From assembly GCF_030247185.1 (NCBI RefSeq), contig NC_080571.1, forward strand, positions 231,959,666-232,023,665: 64,000 nt of DNA, written 5' to 3'. This document shows, piece after piece, positions 36,800 to 48,060 of this stretch (positions are counted from its first letter, which is position 1; each line of letters opens with the position of its first letter). The notes below the pieces were generated by a model that was not told the DNA's origin, did no database searches, and saw only the letters and a list, made by a program, of their open reading frames with translations. The position numbers and the translations under genes were made by a program. The DNA is from Malaya genurostris (taxonomy: Eukaryota > Arthropoda > Insecta > Diptera > Culicidae).

Positions 36800-38275
36800 C
36801 AGGCCCCATTGTGGCTCTTAGCCTCTTGTCCAGTAACTCCTATCCCTACTTCCCCGCGGTGCCGAATGGGGTACGAACAACCATAGGAAAGATCGGGTAA
36901 CCAACCCCGGTGGGATCTTGGTCGTTTGCTGACAGGGAAGGGGGTCCTCTTTAGAGGATGTCGGGGCATCTGTACTCCATGTTAGGAGCGGCTTCAAACA
37001 GCGTCTGTTCTGGTATCCAGCGTCTGAGTATGAAATGCTGCATCCCGTCCAGCTAAATCCAAGGTGGCAACCCCACCAACGGGATCGTCCTAGTGCTAGT
37101 TGGGACGTTAAACAGAGCAAGCACGATGATCCTCCGGCGAGACAGGGGGTTGGCGTAAGCCTAATAAGCCGCCCATAAAACATTAATTACAAATAATACA
37201 GGAGAGAGTACGACCCGGAACAATCGGCATAGACCCACGCGACGAAATAAGGACTACGATTGGAAACTTGGAACATGGAACTGCAAGTCGGTAGGATTCG
37301 CAGACTGCGACAGGATAATATACGACGAACTAAATCCTCGCAACTTCGACGTCGTAGCGCTGCAGGAGCTTTGTTGGATAGGACAGAAGGTGTGGAAAAG
37401 CGGACATCGAGCGGCTACCTTTTACCAAAGCTGTGGCACATCGAACAGGCTGGGAACTGGCTTTATAGTGCTGGGCAAGATGCGTCAGCGAGTGATTGGG
37501 TGGCTACCGATTATAGCTAGGATGTGTAAGTTGAGAATTAAAGGTCGTTTTTTCAATTACAGCAACATCAACGTGCACTGCCCACATGAAGGGAGACCCG
37601 ATGACGAGAAAGAAGCGTTCTACGTGCAGCTGGAACAAGCCTATAACAGCTGCCCACGCAGAGACGTAAAAATTGTCATTGGTGACATGAATGCCCAGGT
37701 AGGAAGGGAGGCAATGTACCGACCGGTAATCGGGCCGAACAGCCTGCGTGCCGCATCGAATAACAACGGCCAACGGTTTGTCAACTTTGCGGCCTCCCGA
37801 GGAATGGTAGTCAGAAGCACCTTCTTTCCCCGCAAGGATATCCACAAAGCTACCTGGAGATCATCTGACCAATAGACCGAAAACCAAATCGACCACGTTT
37901 TGATTGACGGAAAATTTTTCTCGGACATCAACAATGTTCGCACCTAACACAGTGCGAATATAGATTAGGACCACTACTTGGTTGCTGTATGCATGCGCTC
38001 AAAACTTTCGACGGTGGCTACTAAACGTCGAAACCGAACGTCGCGGTTTAACATCGCGCGGCTCCGGGATGCTGGAGTAGCCCAAGATTACGCGCAGCAG
38101 TTGGCAGTGGCACTACCAACGGAAGAGCAGCTTGGTGCAGCTACTCTTGAAGATGGCTGGAGAGACATCCGTTCTGCCATAGGTAGCACTGCATCAGCAA
38201 CGCTAGGTACGGCGTCGTACCTCAACAGAAACAAAGGTCGAGACAACAGAAACAAAGACAATATAGTGTAGTGAA
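36800..38275 (+). mobile_element. RTE-like LINE, 5' fragment
   Basis: A GC-rich island in AT-rich DNA. 36,800-37,240 looks like the 5' UTR and 37,243-38,271 encodes a decayed endonuclease. No reverse transcriptase follows: the similarity stops and AT-rich host DNA resumes after 38,275. LINE copies are usually 5'-truncated, so a surviving 5' end with a missing 3' end implies later deletion or rearrangement. The clade is inferred from the style of the endonuclease. Confidence 0.7.
37243..38271 (+). pseudogene. LINE apurinic-type endonuclease (decayed)
   Basis: One frame runs through with internal stops at 37,873-37,875 and at two more places shortly after, so it cannot make a full protein. Motifs of an APE-type endonuclease are visible in order: LGTWNCKS (37,267 on), ALQELCW (catalytic Glu), NVHCPH, VIGDMNAQVG (Asp and Asn), TWRS, QIDHVLI and DHYLV (catalytic Asp-His). 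In an active LINE this domain nicks target DNA for reverse transcription. The frame continues to 38,271 into the linker before the reverse transcriptase, which is absent. Insect relatives are often mislabelled craniofacial development protein 2-like. Confidence 0.85.
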
Positions 38276-39534
38276 CAAAAGTGTATTCGAAATAATAAAA
38301 TACGATTTACAAAAGACTGAAACTTGGCCTTCACGATAAAAATCAATTTTAATTGATTTCAAGCGCATTTATGTATTGATTATGTGAAATAGAATTCAAC
38401 AGAGCTTGGAACTCAACTGGAAAATAGCAAGTCAACTCTTAAGAAAATTAATAATATATTACTTGATGTATATTATCCGCATCAGTAATTCTTATTGGTA
38501 TACCAAATAAAATGTACGACCAACTCCAATAACATTCATTGACATTTCACTCAAAAAACATTGGAAGGACCAGTAACTTTTGTTAGTGTTTCACAGAACA
38601 TATATGTGTTCATTCCCGTTAATGTGATCAGATTATTTGTTCAATCATTTGATCTTCGAACTTGATCAGTAAGCCCAATAGTAGATTTCAAACCTGCCTA
38701 AGCTTGTTGAAATCGGTTAGATCATCTCTGAGAAAATTGAGCGGTGAAATTCGTTGAAAGGTGCTCACACATACATAGACAGACATTTTCCGATCTCGTC
38801 GAGCTGAGTCAAACGGTGTATAACATTATGGGTCTCCGAGGCACCGTTCGAAAGTCGGGTTTTCCAGCAATTCTTTTGCCTTTCTATAGAGAAAGGCAAA
38901 AATGCTGTATTTCACTGATATGACAATTTACACAGACTGGTTCAATGTCTATATGATTGATTCATTAAATTCATTGTTACATTTACTAGTCACGTCTTTA
39001 ACAAGCAGAAGAAATAAACGCTGAATAAATACGAATCACTAGTATCTTCCCCTCAAAAAGAGTACTTCTTAGTTATTAGATTTTTATGACACCTTCCATA
39101 AAATCAATGTTGCGTCCGGCTTTCATTGCGATATTTTCTTATTTGATCTTTTCGTTACACTTTGCTTTATCGAGACTTCCTCGATTTAATTGGCCCAGCA
39201 AGAGCTAAAGCATTCAAAACCAGTTTCATTTTGTTATGTGTCATTGAATGCGATTGCGTCCATCTGTATTACTTCAATCATTCGTCATCCTCTTTCGTCA
39301 CTAAGAAGACATCTGTACTCTGGGAAGGCCCGATTCTATTTCATTATATTTCTTTTATGTCATGCATTCTGTTGATAGAATCCCTTTCCATTTTACTTCT
39401 ATAAGATTTAACACTATCTGTGTTTCTTCTTCGCATTTTGTTCTCTCTTTATCTGTGTCTCTTCTGGATATAAAACGAATGATTTTCTTGAAGATTGTCG
39501 CTTTTTATTCTGTTTATTTGATTTGTTGACTCAC
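38276..39534. repeat. Non-coding; mosquito-type repeat piece at about 38,690-38,900
   Basis: 38,690-38,900 runs GAAATCGGTTAG ... CACACATACATAGACAGACA ... GTCGAGCTGAGTC ... and ends CTATAGAGAAAGGCAAAA. From memory this layout resembles a very common culicine repeat; I cannot name the family. The rest of the interval shows no gene. Confidence 0.35.
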
Positions 39535-39579
39535 CTTTCTTGCAACCTTAGCAACGCGTGTAGCGCTGAAACGAAACAT
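39535..39579 (-). CDS. Possible first coding exon with mitochondrial presequence
   Basis: On the minus strand an ATG at 39,579-39,577 in good context (TTAAAGATG) opens 15 codons, MFRFSATRVAKVARK, ending exactly at a strong donor GTGAGT (39,534-39,529) in phase 0. The peptide is basic, hydroxylated, lacks acidic residues and can form an amphipathic helix, as mitochondrial targeting presequences do. I could not find the next exon downstream (towards lower coordinates), where DNA is repeat-rich, so the product is unknown. It could be a chance match. Confidence 0.35.
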
Positions 39580-40979
39580 CTTTAATTCCGCTTAATCATT
39601 TGCGCACGAACTGAACGATCGTGGGAAAAACTGCATCTTTTTTCGAACAGCTAATTCTGACTCCCTGAAATTTCTCGCTTTTAAAGTTATCATGCAAAAT
39701 GTGATACTCAATTACGTTACATCACCGAATAATTAATTCAATTAGTTACTTAGTTAAAAAACGGCCAGCATAAGAAGTTTCTGACGAATCTTGCGTTTAT
39801 GACTTAAAACTCATCAAAATGTTCTTTGTAGTGGAATTTTCCTCAATAATACAAAACTAATATTTTTGATTGACCTAGAAAGATTCGAAATAATTTACTT
39901 CGAAATAAGCGGTATCAGTAAAAACTTTCAGAACGGATAATATTAACAACAATGTCTATAGTCAACTGATTGGTTCAAATGAGTGCTTGGGATTTTGCAG
40001 AATATGAAGAGAAAAAATATCCACTCGAGCTTTCTTTGGCGAAAGCGCATTTCCGGACCTTTTGTTTGACTCCTTCCATCGAATTTTGTACAGTAATCTT
40101 TCCTCGCCGCAGAGATCCAGTTTGACATTAACTGCATCTTGTTTTTTCGATTATAGGACTTTTAACCTTAAGGTCATTCGCTTCACGGGTCAGAAAAAAT
40201 GTGCGAAGTTGGGAATCGAAGGCGTGAAAAACATTGACATAGCCATCACGTCCGGTCCCCACTGCATCTCGTTGACAAATGTCCTTCGCATCTTCTTGAG
40301 ATTCCGCTTGTTGATAGCCCGATATTTATTTTTTGAGAGGAATTCGGGCGTGTTGGAATGTCTTTGGGTACCACCTGGACGTTGTTGATGACATGCCGTT
40401 TCATGGCCATTTTTCACATAATGGTGAGATGCCGAATCAATAAAATACAGAATATTTTGTGCATTCGACGTCTCTGAATTAAAAATCAAAATCAAACAAT
40501 ACATAGGAAATAAACACAATTACTTAATTTTCTGTTGTTTTGAATCATTTCATTCCACTGTTGTCAAAACAAAAGAAGCAATATCAGTAATAGCGAGAGT
40601 TCCAATCAACAAACAAAATATAAGTTAATCGCATTCGAACTCAAATTGTACCAATGAAATTTAACAGTTGGGTAAATAAAATTTATTTCCTTGTTAGTGT
40701 AATCCAAATTTCAGTATATTGGCCTTGTGGGCACTATTAAAAGGAATGGAATCATAAAACTTAACAGAAGAACCACAAATTTGGTGGTTTACTGGAGCCC
40801 CGTAGAAAATTTGACAGTTCTTAAAAGGACCAGTTGGTCGACGCAATCGGGCTCTTGAAAATCGACGAATTAGTTTTGCGACTAAGTTGAGAAACACATT
40901 CGAATGTGATTTGTAAGCATATTAATCGGCTGTTTTAATAAAAAGTATTTTTAGACTCCCGACTATAGTACACCTATTA
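39580..40979. other. Intergenic stretch without confirmed gene
   Basis: A minus-strand ORF at 40,519-40,190 has some lysine/arginine-rich character but no firm identity (see rejected items). Nothing else is recognised. Confidence 0.35.
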
Positions 40980-41141
40980 GCGGCCCTTACACGAACATTA
41001 AAAATGTCATTTTAAATGATGACTAAGTAATGATGTATTTCAAATTTGTTAGAAATCTCGTCATTACTGCACCATTACACGTTCATTAAAATGATATTAT
41101 TTTTTAGTAATGACATTTTTAATGACTCGTGTAAGGGCCGC
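40980..41141. mobile_element. 162-bp palindromic MITE
   Basis: Ends are inverted repeats starting GCGGCCCTTACACGA, with further inverted similarity inside (ATTAAAAATGTCATT). Both flanks read TA/TTA, so the target duplication is 2-3 bp. It has no coding capacity. Confidence 0.75.
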
Positions 41142-43619
41142 TATTAAGTCGTACCATCTTGACCGATTTGTACAAGATTAGGTCTGTTTACTAAACCGGC
41201 TGTCGCATCAGTCAACGCCAAAGTTAAACGCCCATAAGCGTCTGTGCAACAAATGGTCAATTAATCGATGGATCCGTCTGTCGAATTTACCGACGAAACC
41301 CTACTAAGTCCTTGGTATAATCGGGGGGATTTTCTACGGTATGGTCTCTTATAGACTTTAACCACACTGATAAAAATAGAGATGGTCGAATCACGTAAAC
41401 CAAAACTTCACTTTAAGAGCATATTGAGCAGCTGCCAGATTCAAACTGAAACTGAAACAAACGCATCCCCAACAAGCCGTTATAGTTAAGTTTATTCAAA
41501 CAGTTTTAATGTCAAATTTAAAACTGATATACGCTGCCGTTATATTTTTTCTATATCTCGGTTAATTTTTCAAAAGAGCGTATAAGCAAGTGACAGTTTC
41601 CCTTTGTTTACTTTCTCTTTTATTAATTACTAAGCGGTTTCCACGTTTATCACTCAACTCTTTGCATGAAATGATACTCGAAACTTCCAACTTTCAAACA
41701 GAATAGTGATATCGAAGAAAATTTTTTTAATCACATCACAATAATCGAAAGAGAGAGAGAGAGTGATTAAAGAGAAACTGTCACTTGCTTATACGCCAGA
41801 GATATTTGAAACACAGAAAAAATCAAGTACCTGCTGAGCCGCCATGTTTTTGTGACCATCATCTTTTTCGCAATGACGAAAACAACGAAGAAGTAAATAT
41901 CTGTGATTTGTTGAAACAAAGTTGATTTTTATATGTTTGATTATGAATGTGATATCGTTATGAAAAGTGCGGTGCCAAATTGCTGTATTTGTTTACTTTG
42001 CTCTCACTGACTTGCTAGCTTTGAAGGCCCCGATGGACCGAGATATTGGTTACGATAGCACTGGCTGGAAAAAACGCTGCTGTGGCTGCCAGTTTATTTT
42101 GATATAAATTCTAGATTTAAATTTTAAAACTGACATAAATTATGCATCTAGAACTAGAACACTACTGAACATACCCTAGCGCACTTCCCCAGTAGATTTT
42201 GTCGACCCGCATCGGTTCGCTTATCGGATTCACTAGAAAGCGAAAAACTTGGTTCGGAATACGGATGTCGAGTTTTTCGAATTACTCGATGATTAAATAA
42301 TCGAATAGAATGCTTAAAACTAATCATCATTTCATTTGAATCGATTAAAAGAGTTATTTATCGATTACTTGATTCTCGGAGTTAATAGATTCCTCGAGAA
42401 GTCGATAATTCGAAATCCCGAGTTCAGAAATTTTGGGGAACTGAGAACTCGTCAACTCGTTTTCTTCTACTTCGATTTTGCTCGTTCTCTTACTGTTGTT
42501 TTTTCAAATTCGAAACAAAATTTTAGTTTTATATGAAACATTTGAATTTGAATCGTCAAATTTTTCGGATATATAAAACTAGTAAATGGCCAGTTCTTCC
42601 TAGAATTCTAGCCTAAACAGTTGCCTGAAACTAACTAAAAAAAATATTTTCTATAGCATCGTCCATTCCTCTAGATAGTTTTAAAAATGGCGTAAATCAC
42701 ACCAACACTTGCATAAAGAGCGAAAATTCAAAGCCTTTAATAATGTCACTCTCAAACAGGTTTGTTGGACATTCGAAAACAAGCAGCTGACTATGATTTT
42801 ATTGCTCAGTCCGACTCCGTCCAACATTATCGTCCTTATTCTGAATAACGACGTATTGATTTTTCGATCGTATTTCATTTGTTTGCTAAGATCACTAGCA
42901 AAATCGAAGGTAGCTAGGATTCGATCAAAAAATCAATACGTCGTTATTCATAATAAGAGTGCATCAGTTCGAAAAGGATTCCGTATCAAATCTGAGTGCA
43001 CGAAAGATTTTCATTCAGAACTCTGTATGACTACGAACTGAATTTTCAATTTGTTTTTTCTTCTCCGATTTAATGTTTTCATACTGATTATTTTAATTCG
43101 AAATAAAATAACTAAACATATAAATAATAATCTTTGTATGAAATTGAATCAATGATTCACAGAGGAATTGGTGTAATGCGATCTTATTTTGAATTGATAA
43201 TGGTCGACTAAGTTTTAGAATGACAAAAATCTGAGAATTAAAATTAATGTGCCACGTTAGTTAAATGTCTGCGAAAGTGGCATTAGCCTACTGAGCGAGA
43301 GCAGTATTTAAGCTAACTGACAATTAGAGATGGTCAATCTGAGTCGAAAGACAATTAAACCAAATTGTAGTCCAAAATATGAGAAAATTCATTACGATAT
43401 CTAACGGGACTACGATTCAAGTGCAACAACCGATTAATAGTCACAATTGGTTATTGCACTTGAATCAGAATTCAGTTATTCCATATTAGCTCTGAGGAAG
43501 AGAATACATTGAAATCGTTTTAAGTGATAATATAATATGCAAACTTTTTGCCGGAAGTAACAACAATGTCAAATAATTGGTTATACTCCGCACTGTTCTT
43601 TCCAATTCTTGCGTCAATA
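41142..43619. repeat. Repeat-rich intergenic DNA
   Basis: 41,445-41,575 and 42,046-42,185 are the two halves of a copy of the repeat at 33,748-33,985. The about 470 bp between them contains a 219-bp MITE and an inverted copy of 4,150-4,330. 42,188 starts a word (TTTTGTCGACCCGCATCGG) repeated at 44,684. 42,835-42,957 is an inverted repeat with arms around AATAACGACGTATTGATTTT. No gene is seen. Confidence 0.5.
41578..41796. mobile_element. 219-bp MITE with TIRs
   Basis: Both ends carry GCGTATAAGCAAGTGACAG in inverted orientation, continuing as TTTC. A (GA)n run lies inside near 41,752. It is nested in the broken repeat copy at 41,445-42,185. Confidence 0.75.
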
Positions 43620-44355
43620 TTAATTACGATCTGAGCGGATGCGTCTATAACGATGTTTAGAATGTGGTGTTGGCGATCTGGATTGGCGATACTTTGAACG
43701 AGGACTTGGAAATCTGAAAACGCAGTGTAAAATTAAATTGAAAATATAGTATGCTTGAACTGGTTAAATACCTTTGACATGGTCGTTCTCTGAAAATAAT
43801 AAACTTTTAAAATATCTATAAAGAAAACTGGAGCAAATCTGTACCGTTTAAATTGATTCCCTTTGTATCGACCAGGTGTTGGTGAATGCGGTCTATTTGT
43901 TTTAGAGAAGTCCACTCGAATATTTCGATTGTCAAAAAGCATTCCATCACACTGCTCCTTTGCGATGACAGCATCCCTATGATTTGACATGTATACAAAT
44001 CCGAAACATCTAGAAATGCCTGAATTTGGATGTCGGACAACCAAAACCCGTTCTATTGCGCCATATCGTAAGAATATTCGATGTAAATCTCTTTCGGTTG
44101 TGTTACTGCTAATTCCAAACACTCCCAAACAGTTAGCATGCGAACGACGATATTCGTTGGTGGCCTGGTGCGATGCACGTTTGAAACTATTGGGACGAAA
44201 GCCTCTTGAATCTTCCTTATGGACTGACCGACTCCGGCGTCGTTCCGTACGTCGGTACGAATGACTGCTAGGAGTAATATCTCGATGATGGCGTCCCTTA
44301 AAACAATAAAGTGTTACAGAAGTAAAGTTTAATTGGCTAATTATTTCTTACCATG
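43620..44355 (-). CDS. tra2: Transformer-2-like RNA-binding splicing regulator
   Basis: Tra2 is an SR-like nuclear splicing factor that, in insects, acts with Transformer on sex-specific exons. I infer four exons, all with GT-AG introns and matching phases: ATG 44,355-44,353; 44,296-43,845; an 18-nt microexon 43,789-43,772; 43,713-43,620. The product is 188 residues: a basic RS-containing N-terminus (about 2-50), an RRM (RNP2 LGVFGI about 58-63; RNP1 RCFGFVYM about 97-104), the Tra2 linker HSPTPG, and a short RS tail (SPRSKYRQSRSPTP) to TAA. Identity rests on VFGISSNTTERDL, YGAIERV, IRVDF and the linker. RNP1 has Cys where Tra2 proteins normally have Gly, and the tail is short. Mosquitoes carry several tra2 paralogues; this is probably a divergent one. 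The 5' UTR is not defined. Confidence 0.88.
43772..43789 (-). other. 18-nt microexon of the tra2-like gene
   Basis: AGAACGACCATGTCAAAG lies between a TTATTTTCAG acceptor and a GTATTT donor. Both flanking introns are in phase 2, so including it adds six residues to the frame and skipping it also leaves the RS tail in frame. It could thus be an alternative cassette exon. Confidence 0.75.
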
Positions 44356-46533
44356 AACCGATTCCGTAACTCCGCGACTACAGTATACAATATAAAAATA
44401 GCAAAAATATAATAAACAGGGATGCCGGGTCGAATTTTCAAAATATCGACATGAATATTTCATAAGGTCACATAAACGAATAAAAGATTCTTTTCTGTTG
44501 TTGTTGTTGTTGTTGTTGTAAGAATGAAAGAAAATGTTTCCAACTTTGTAACAGTATAAGATATGTAACGAAAAATTGCATAATAACACTGATATAGTAG
44601 AAAGAGAAAAAAAACAAAGATATCATTTGCTTTCGACCCTTTCGAAATGTTTACGTCGATGTATTCGCAAACCAACCCAGTGAATTTTGTCGACCCGCAT
44701 CGGTCCGATCATCGAACCGATTGAGCACGATATGGGTCCGATCGTAGCGTTTCTATCCGGCCGTCATCGGACAATTTCACACAATTTGCATCAGCCGCGT
44801 CAACCTTCGAACAAGCGAAACGCATCTACGTATTGGGACGACGTAAGCCCGATATAGGACTATTGAGTGTCGGCCAATCGTCGTGCTCCTTATTTCGGTT
44901 CTTCTTTTTATTGTTTTTAGATATTTTTTTACATTTAGAAAAAAAAATAATTAAAATATGTTTTGATATTATTTAGCTACTTTTTATTAATGTTTTCATG
45001 AGACATTTTAATTAAAAATTTTAATAATATAATAGTTATATATTATTGAACTATTCATGAAACTTCAATCAAGTTAACGATGGTCAAAGCTGATTCCGAT
45101 TATACTAATAATCAAACATGGAAATGGAAATGACAAGCATCCCTCCGATGACTGCCAGGTTTTGCAAGTGGATAGACGGATATAAAAGTTTGAAACCAAT
45201 CGCTTGGCTAGATGGCATCGATGCGACGTCAAAGCAATGGTAAATCTAAAATTTATTTTGAATGCAACGCTTTCATATAGTAATCACTTCACTAGACGCT
45301 TTCTTACCCAAGAGGAGTCCACTATTTTAGTTATCGGGTTTAATTCATTCATCGGCGGTGGAAGAAGTATATCGGTTTCGCTACGGTCAATTTTCTTCAG
45401 CGTAGAGAGATTGATTCATTTTTCTCGTTGCTTGTGATTTATCGAGTATTCCCATTGGTGGCGTCCAATTTTCTGGGAACAACTTCGGAACCAGCTCGAT
45501 GCGGCGTTTCGAATAAAATTTGATAGACATATAAAGATTTATGATTTTAAATTCAACACCAACATAAAATAAGCAATTTTATGAATGCTTTCTTACCCGA
45601 TCAGAGTACATCATAATAACATTCTGATTCAATCCAAGCATAGAATTTTTAAATGGTAAATTCTAGTTCACTGTTGCTACTTATATTGCATTTTTCCAAT
45701 AGCTAACGACTCGCTGCATTTTTTTACTACAATAAAGTTGAATTCTACCTGTCCACCTAACTACAACAGAGTAGAATTAAACTTGCGCTGCTGCAATTCC
45801 TACACAATCTTTGCCTTATCGGCCTTATCTGAAAAAAAAATATTGTCAATTTGCCTGCATCTGAAATTTCTCGAAGGGAAATAATGTTATATGTGACGTA
45901 ACCGACAAATCTTAGTGTTTTTAAATACAACAAAATTTCTCAGATGAACGAATGGGTTTTGAAGTTATTTGGTAAGTTTATTAAGTTATTTGGTAAGCTC
46001 ACAATACTAATGGCCGTGGATGAACCTTACAAATGTTTCGATGAGACAATTAAAATGACAATAGAAAGGCATTATCACACAAGTAGGTGAATAGGAGTTT
46101 TTTAACATCTTACTTTACAACACAATTCCTTCAACGTGTAACGTGGTTTGTGACTGATCATTTATTACTATATTTACGGAAAGATTATCTATGTGAACAC
46201 TTTCAAAATGGGTTTAATTGATATTTTGCTAAATTTTTTTTAATATTTACTTATTATTCTGTAAACAGCAACGAATGTTTGTCCAGATCTTGGTCAATGC
46301 TCCAAAAATTGAAGATTGAGACGAATTTTAACCTTTTCAATATGCGATATTATTTTTCAAATAGTTAAAATGGACATCAGTAAGCGTGGAATTGTAGTAG
46401 AACATTAATTTAAATTTTATGAGAATTCACATTCTTATTTGATAAGGCGATGTTATTAAGTGTATCCCAAATTTATAAATGATAATTTTATTCCATAGAC
46501 AAAGAATTACACCCTGAAAGCTTTTTTCCGAAC
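44356..46533. repeat. Intergenic DNA between tra2 and POMP
   Basis: 44,498-44,520 is a (TTG)n run. 44,677-44,900 is a GC-rich repeat piece starting like 42,181 (TTTTGTCGACCCGCATCGG). The remainder is AT-rich with no gene recognised. Confidence 0.45.
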
Positions 46534-47063
46534 TCATAGAATGCCGAGATGTTTCTCCATGACAGCGTGAGGTTGACGCAAAATTTCCGTATTTTCTTCT
46601 ACGTTAAAAACATCGGTAAAGTCTAACAGCTCGTCTCGTCCAGTCAAAACATCCCGCCCAACATTCGTGGAGGGTAAGAATGGTAAATGTCCAACTTTAG
46701 ACATCGATTTGAGCTCCATCGTAAGTTTTAATGGAGCAGCCAGACCTTCCCGATTGCGGAGCATCTGAAGCTTTAGGTTCTGTCTGTGCTGATCATACTG
46801 AAAGCAGAGCCATCATCGAACGAATTACAGGAATTTGTTTACTAGTAACTTACATTAATCTCAGATTGTTTCAGTGGATGGATTGTCTGTAGTTGAGCAG
46901 TACAGCTTTCATCTAGCGGAGCAACATGTCCGGTGAACTTATTAAAGTTATCTGGCATGTGAGGCGTGACTTTAATTGAAGCTTCCTGCAAATAGAATTA
47001 AAAATTTTAATATCTCTTCAATCATATACTACGTACAATTGAAAAGTTTAAACAACATACCAT
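46534..47063 (-). CDS. POMP: Proteasome maturation protein (POMP/UMP1)
   Basis: POMP (yeast Ump1) is the chaperone that guides 20S proteasome half-assembly and is degraded as the first substrate of the new proteasome. Three exons: ATG 47,063-47,061; 46,985-46,854; 46,797-46,534, with 75- and 56-bp GT-AG introns in phase 0. The product is 132 residues, near the family's usual 140. Family marks include HPLKQSE, QNLKLQMLRNREGLAAPLKL (the conserved core, roughly residues 52-71), a LPFLPSTN loop followed by GRDVLTGRDE, and the C-terminal PHAVMEKHLGIL. The initiator codon sits alone at the end of exon 1 (CTAAAATG then GTATGT). No defects are seen. Confidence 0.93.
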
Positions 47064-47710
47064 TTTAGTAGAATATAACAATCAGTCACAAATAATGTCA
47101 AGGGGAATGATTTCGCTGTTTTAATAAATCGCTGTTTCGCATGCACTCATACGTTTGACAGCGACATATAGAGAATAGGAGAATTTGACTCATCTGCTCG
47201 ACGAAAATCAGGGTTGTGCTTGAAACATGACTAGACTTAGCGAAGACACAACTGGATGACTCTTTTATGTGAATCGCGAATAGATGGCGCTATATGAAAT
47301 TTTAAAATATTCAGAACAAATAAAATTATAAAGTAGTTCACGATTTAACTTTAGCAGTAGAGAACGTTTGTGTACGATGTTGATGTTGCAACATCTATTG
47401 AAATACATGGAAATTGGCAAACTAACGCAAAACTAGTTTTATCTAATTTATCATCTAAGTTTCATTGTTTGAACCTTTCTTAGGCTGTGAACCATTTCGC
47501 GGTTCATTTTAACTTCTGGTTAAAATCTGACACTCGAGTGGTTATTTTGATGTTGTCAAAAATAACTCTGCTCGAAAGCATGGACACTGAAAAAAATCTT
47601 GCAAAGAAAATTCTAAAATCAATTCTTTCGCTAAAATTATTTCCAGTGCAAAATAAACCCAAATAACTTCATTAACTTTTCGTTTGAGTGTTTGAACAGA
47701 ATGATTTTAC
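47064..47710. other. POMP upstream region
   Basis: Presumed promoter and 5' UTR of POMP on the minus strand. No TATA box or divergent gene was identified. Confidence 0.35.
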
Positions 47711-48060
47711 AAGGATAATTTTTTTAAATATTACCATTTAATTCTGTTATAAGTATATTACGTCACTATACAAATTCACTATGTATCTCACGACACTATA
47801 AATCTTGTATAATAAACGTCACATCACATATGCACAGTTCGAATACAATTTATATTCATCTTCAGTGTGATAGTTTATAACTAATAACTAAACAAAACTA
47901 TCACACTGAAGATGAATATAAATTGTATTCGAAATGTGCATATGTGATGTTACGTTTATTATACAAGATTTATAGTGTCGTGAGATACATAGTGAATTTG
48001 TATAGTGACGTGATATACTTATAACAGAATTAAATGGTAATATTTAAAAAAATTATCCTT
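47711..48060. repeat. Long inverted repeat (166-bp arms, 18-bp loop)
   Basis: Arms 47,711-47,876 and 47,895-48,060 are reverse complements with about three mismatches, starting AAGGATAATTTTTTTAAATA. The words CCAAATAACTT lie just outside on both sides (about 47,659 and 48,063), a possible footprint of insertion. It is either a foldback MITE or, if transcribed, a hairpin able to feed Dicer-2. Confidence 0.85.

Noticed and set aside
36818..37183. 121-codon minus-strand ORF
   Set aside because: It lies antisense to the GC-rich 5' UTR of the LINE fragment; its long opening follows from base composition.
40190..40519. Minus-strand ORF with a basic stretch (NKRNLKKMRR) slightly reminiscent of ribosomal protein L29
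   Set aside because: Only a few spaced residues agree, the start does not match, and no splice or polyA context supports it. It may be a decayed processed copy but I cannot show it.
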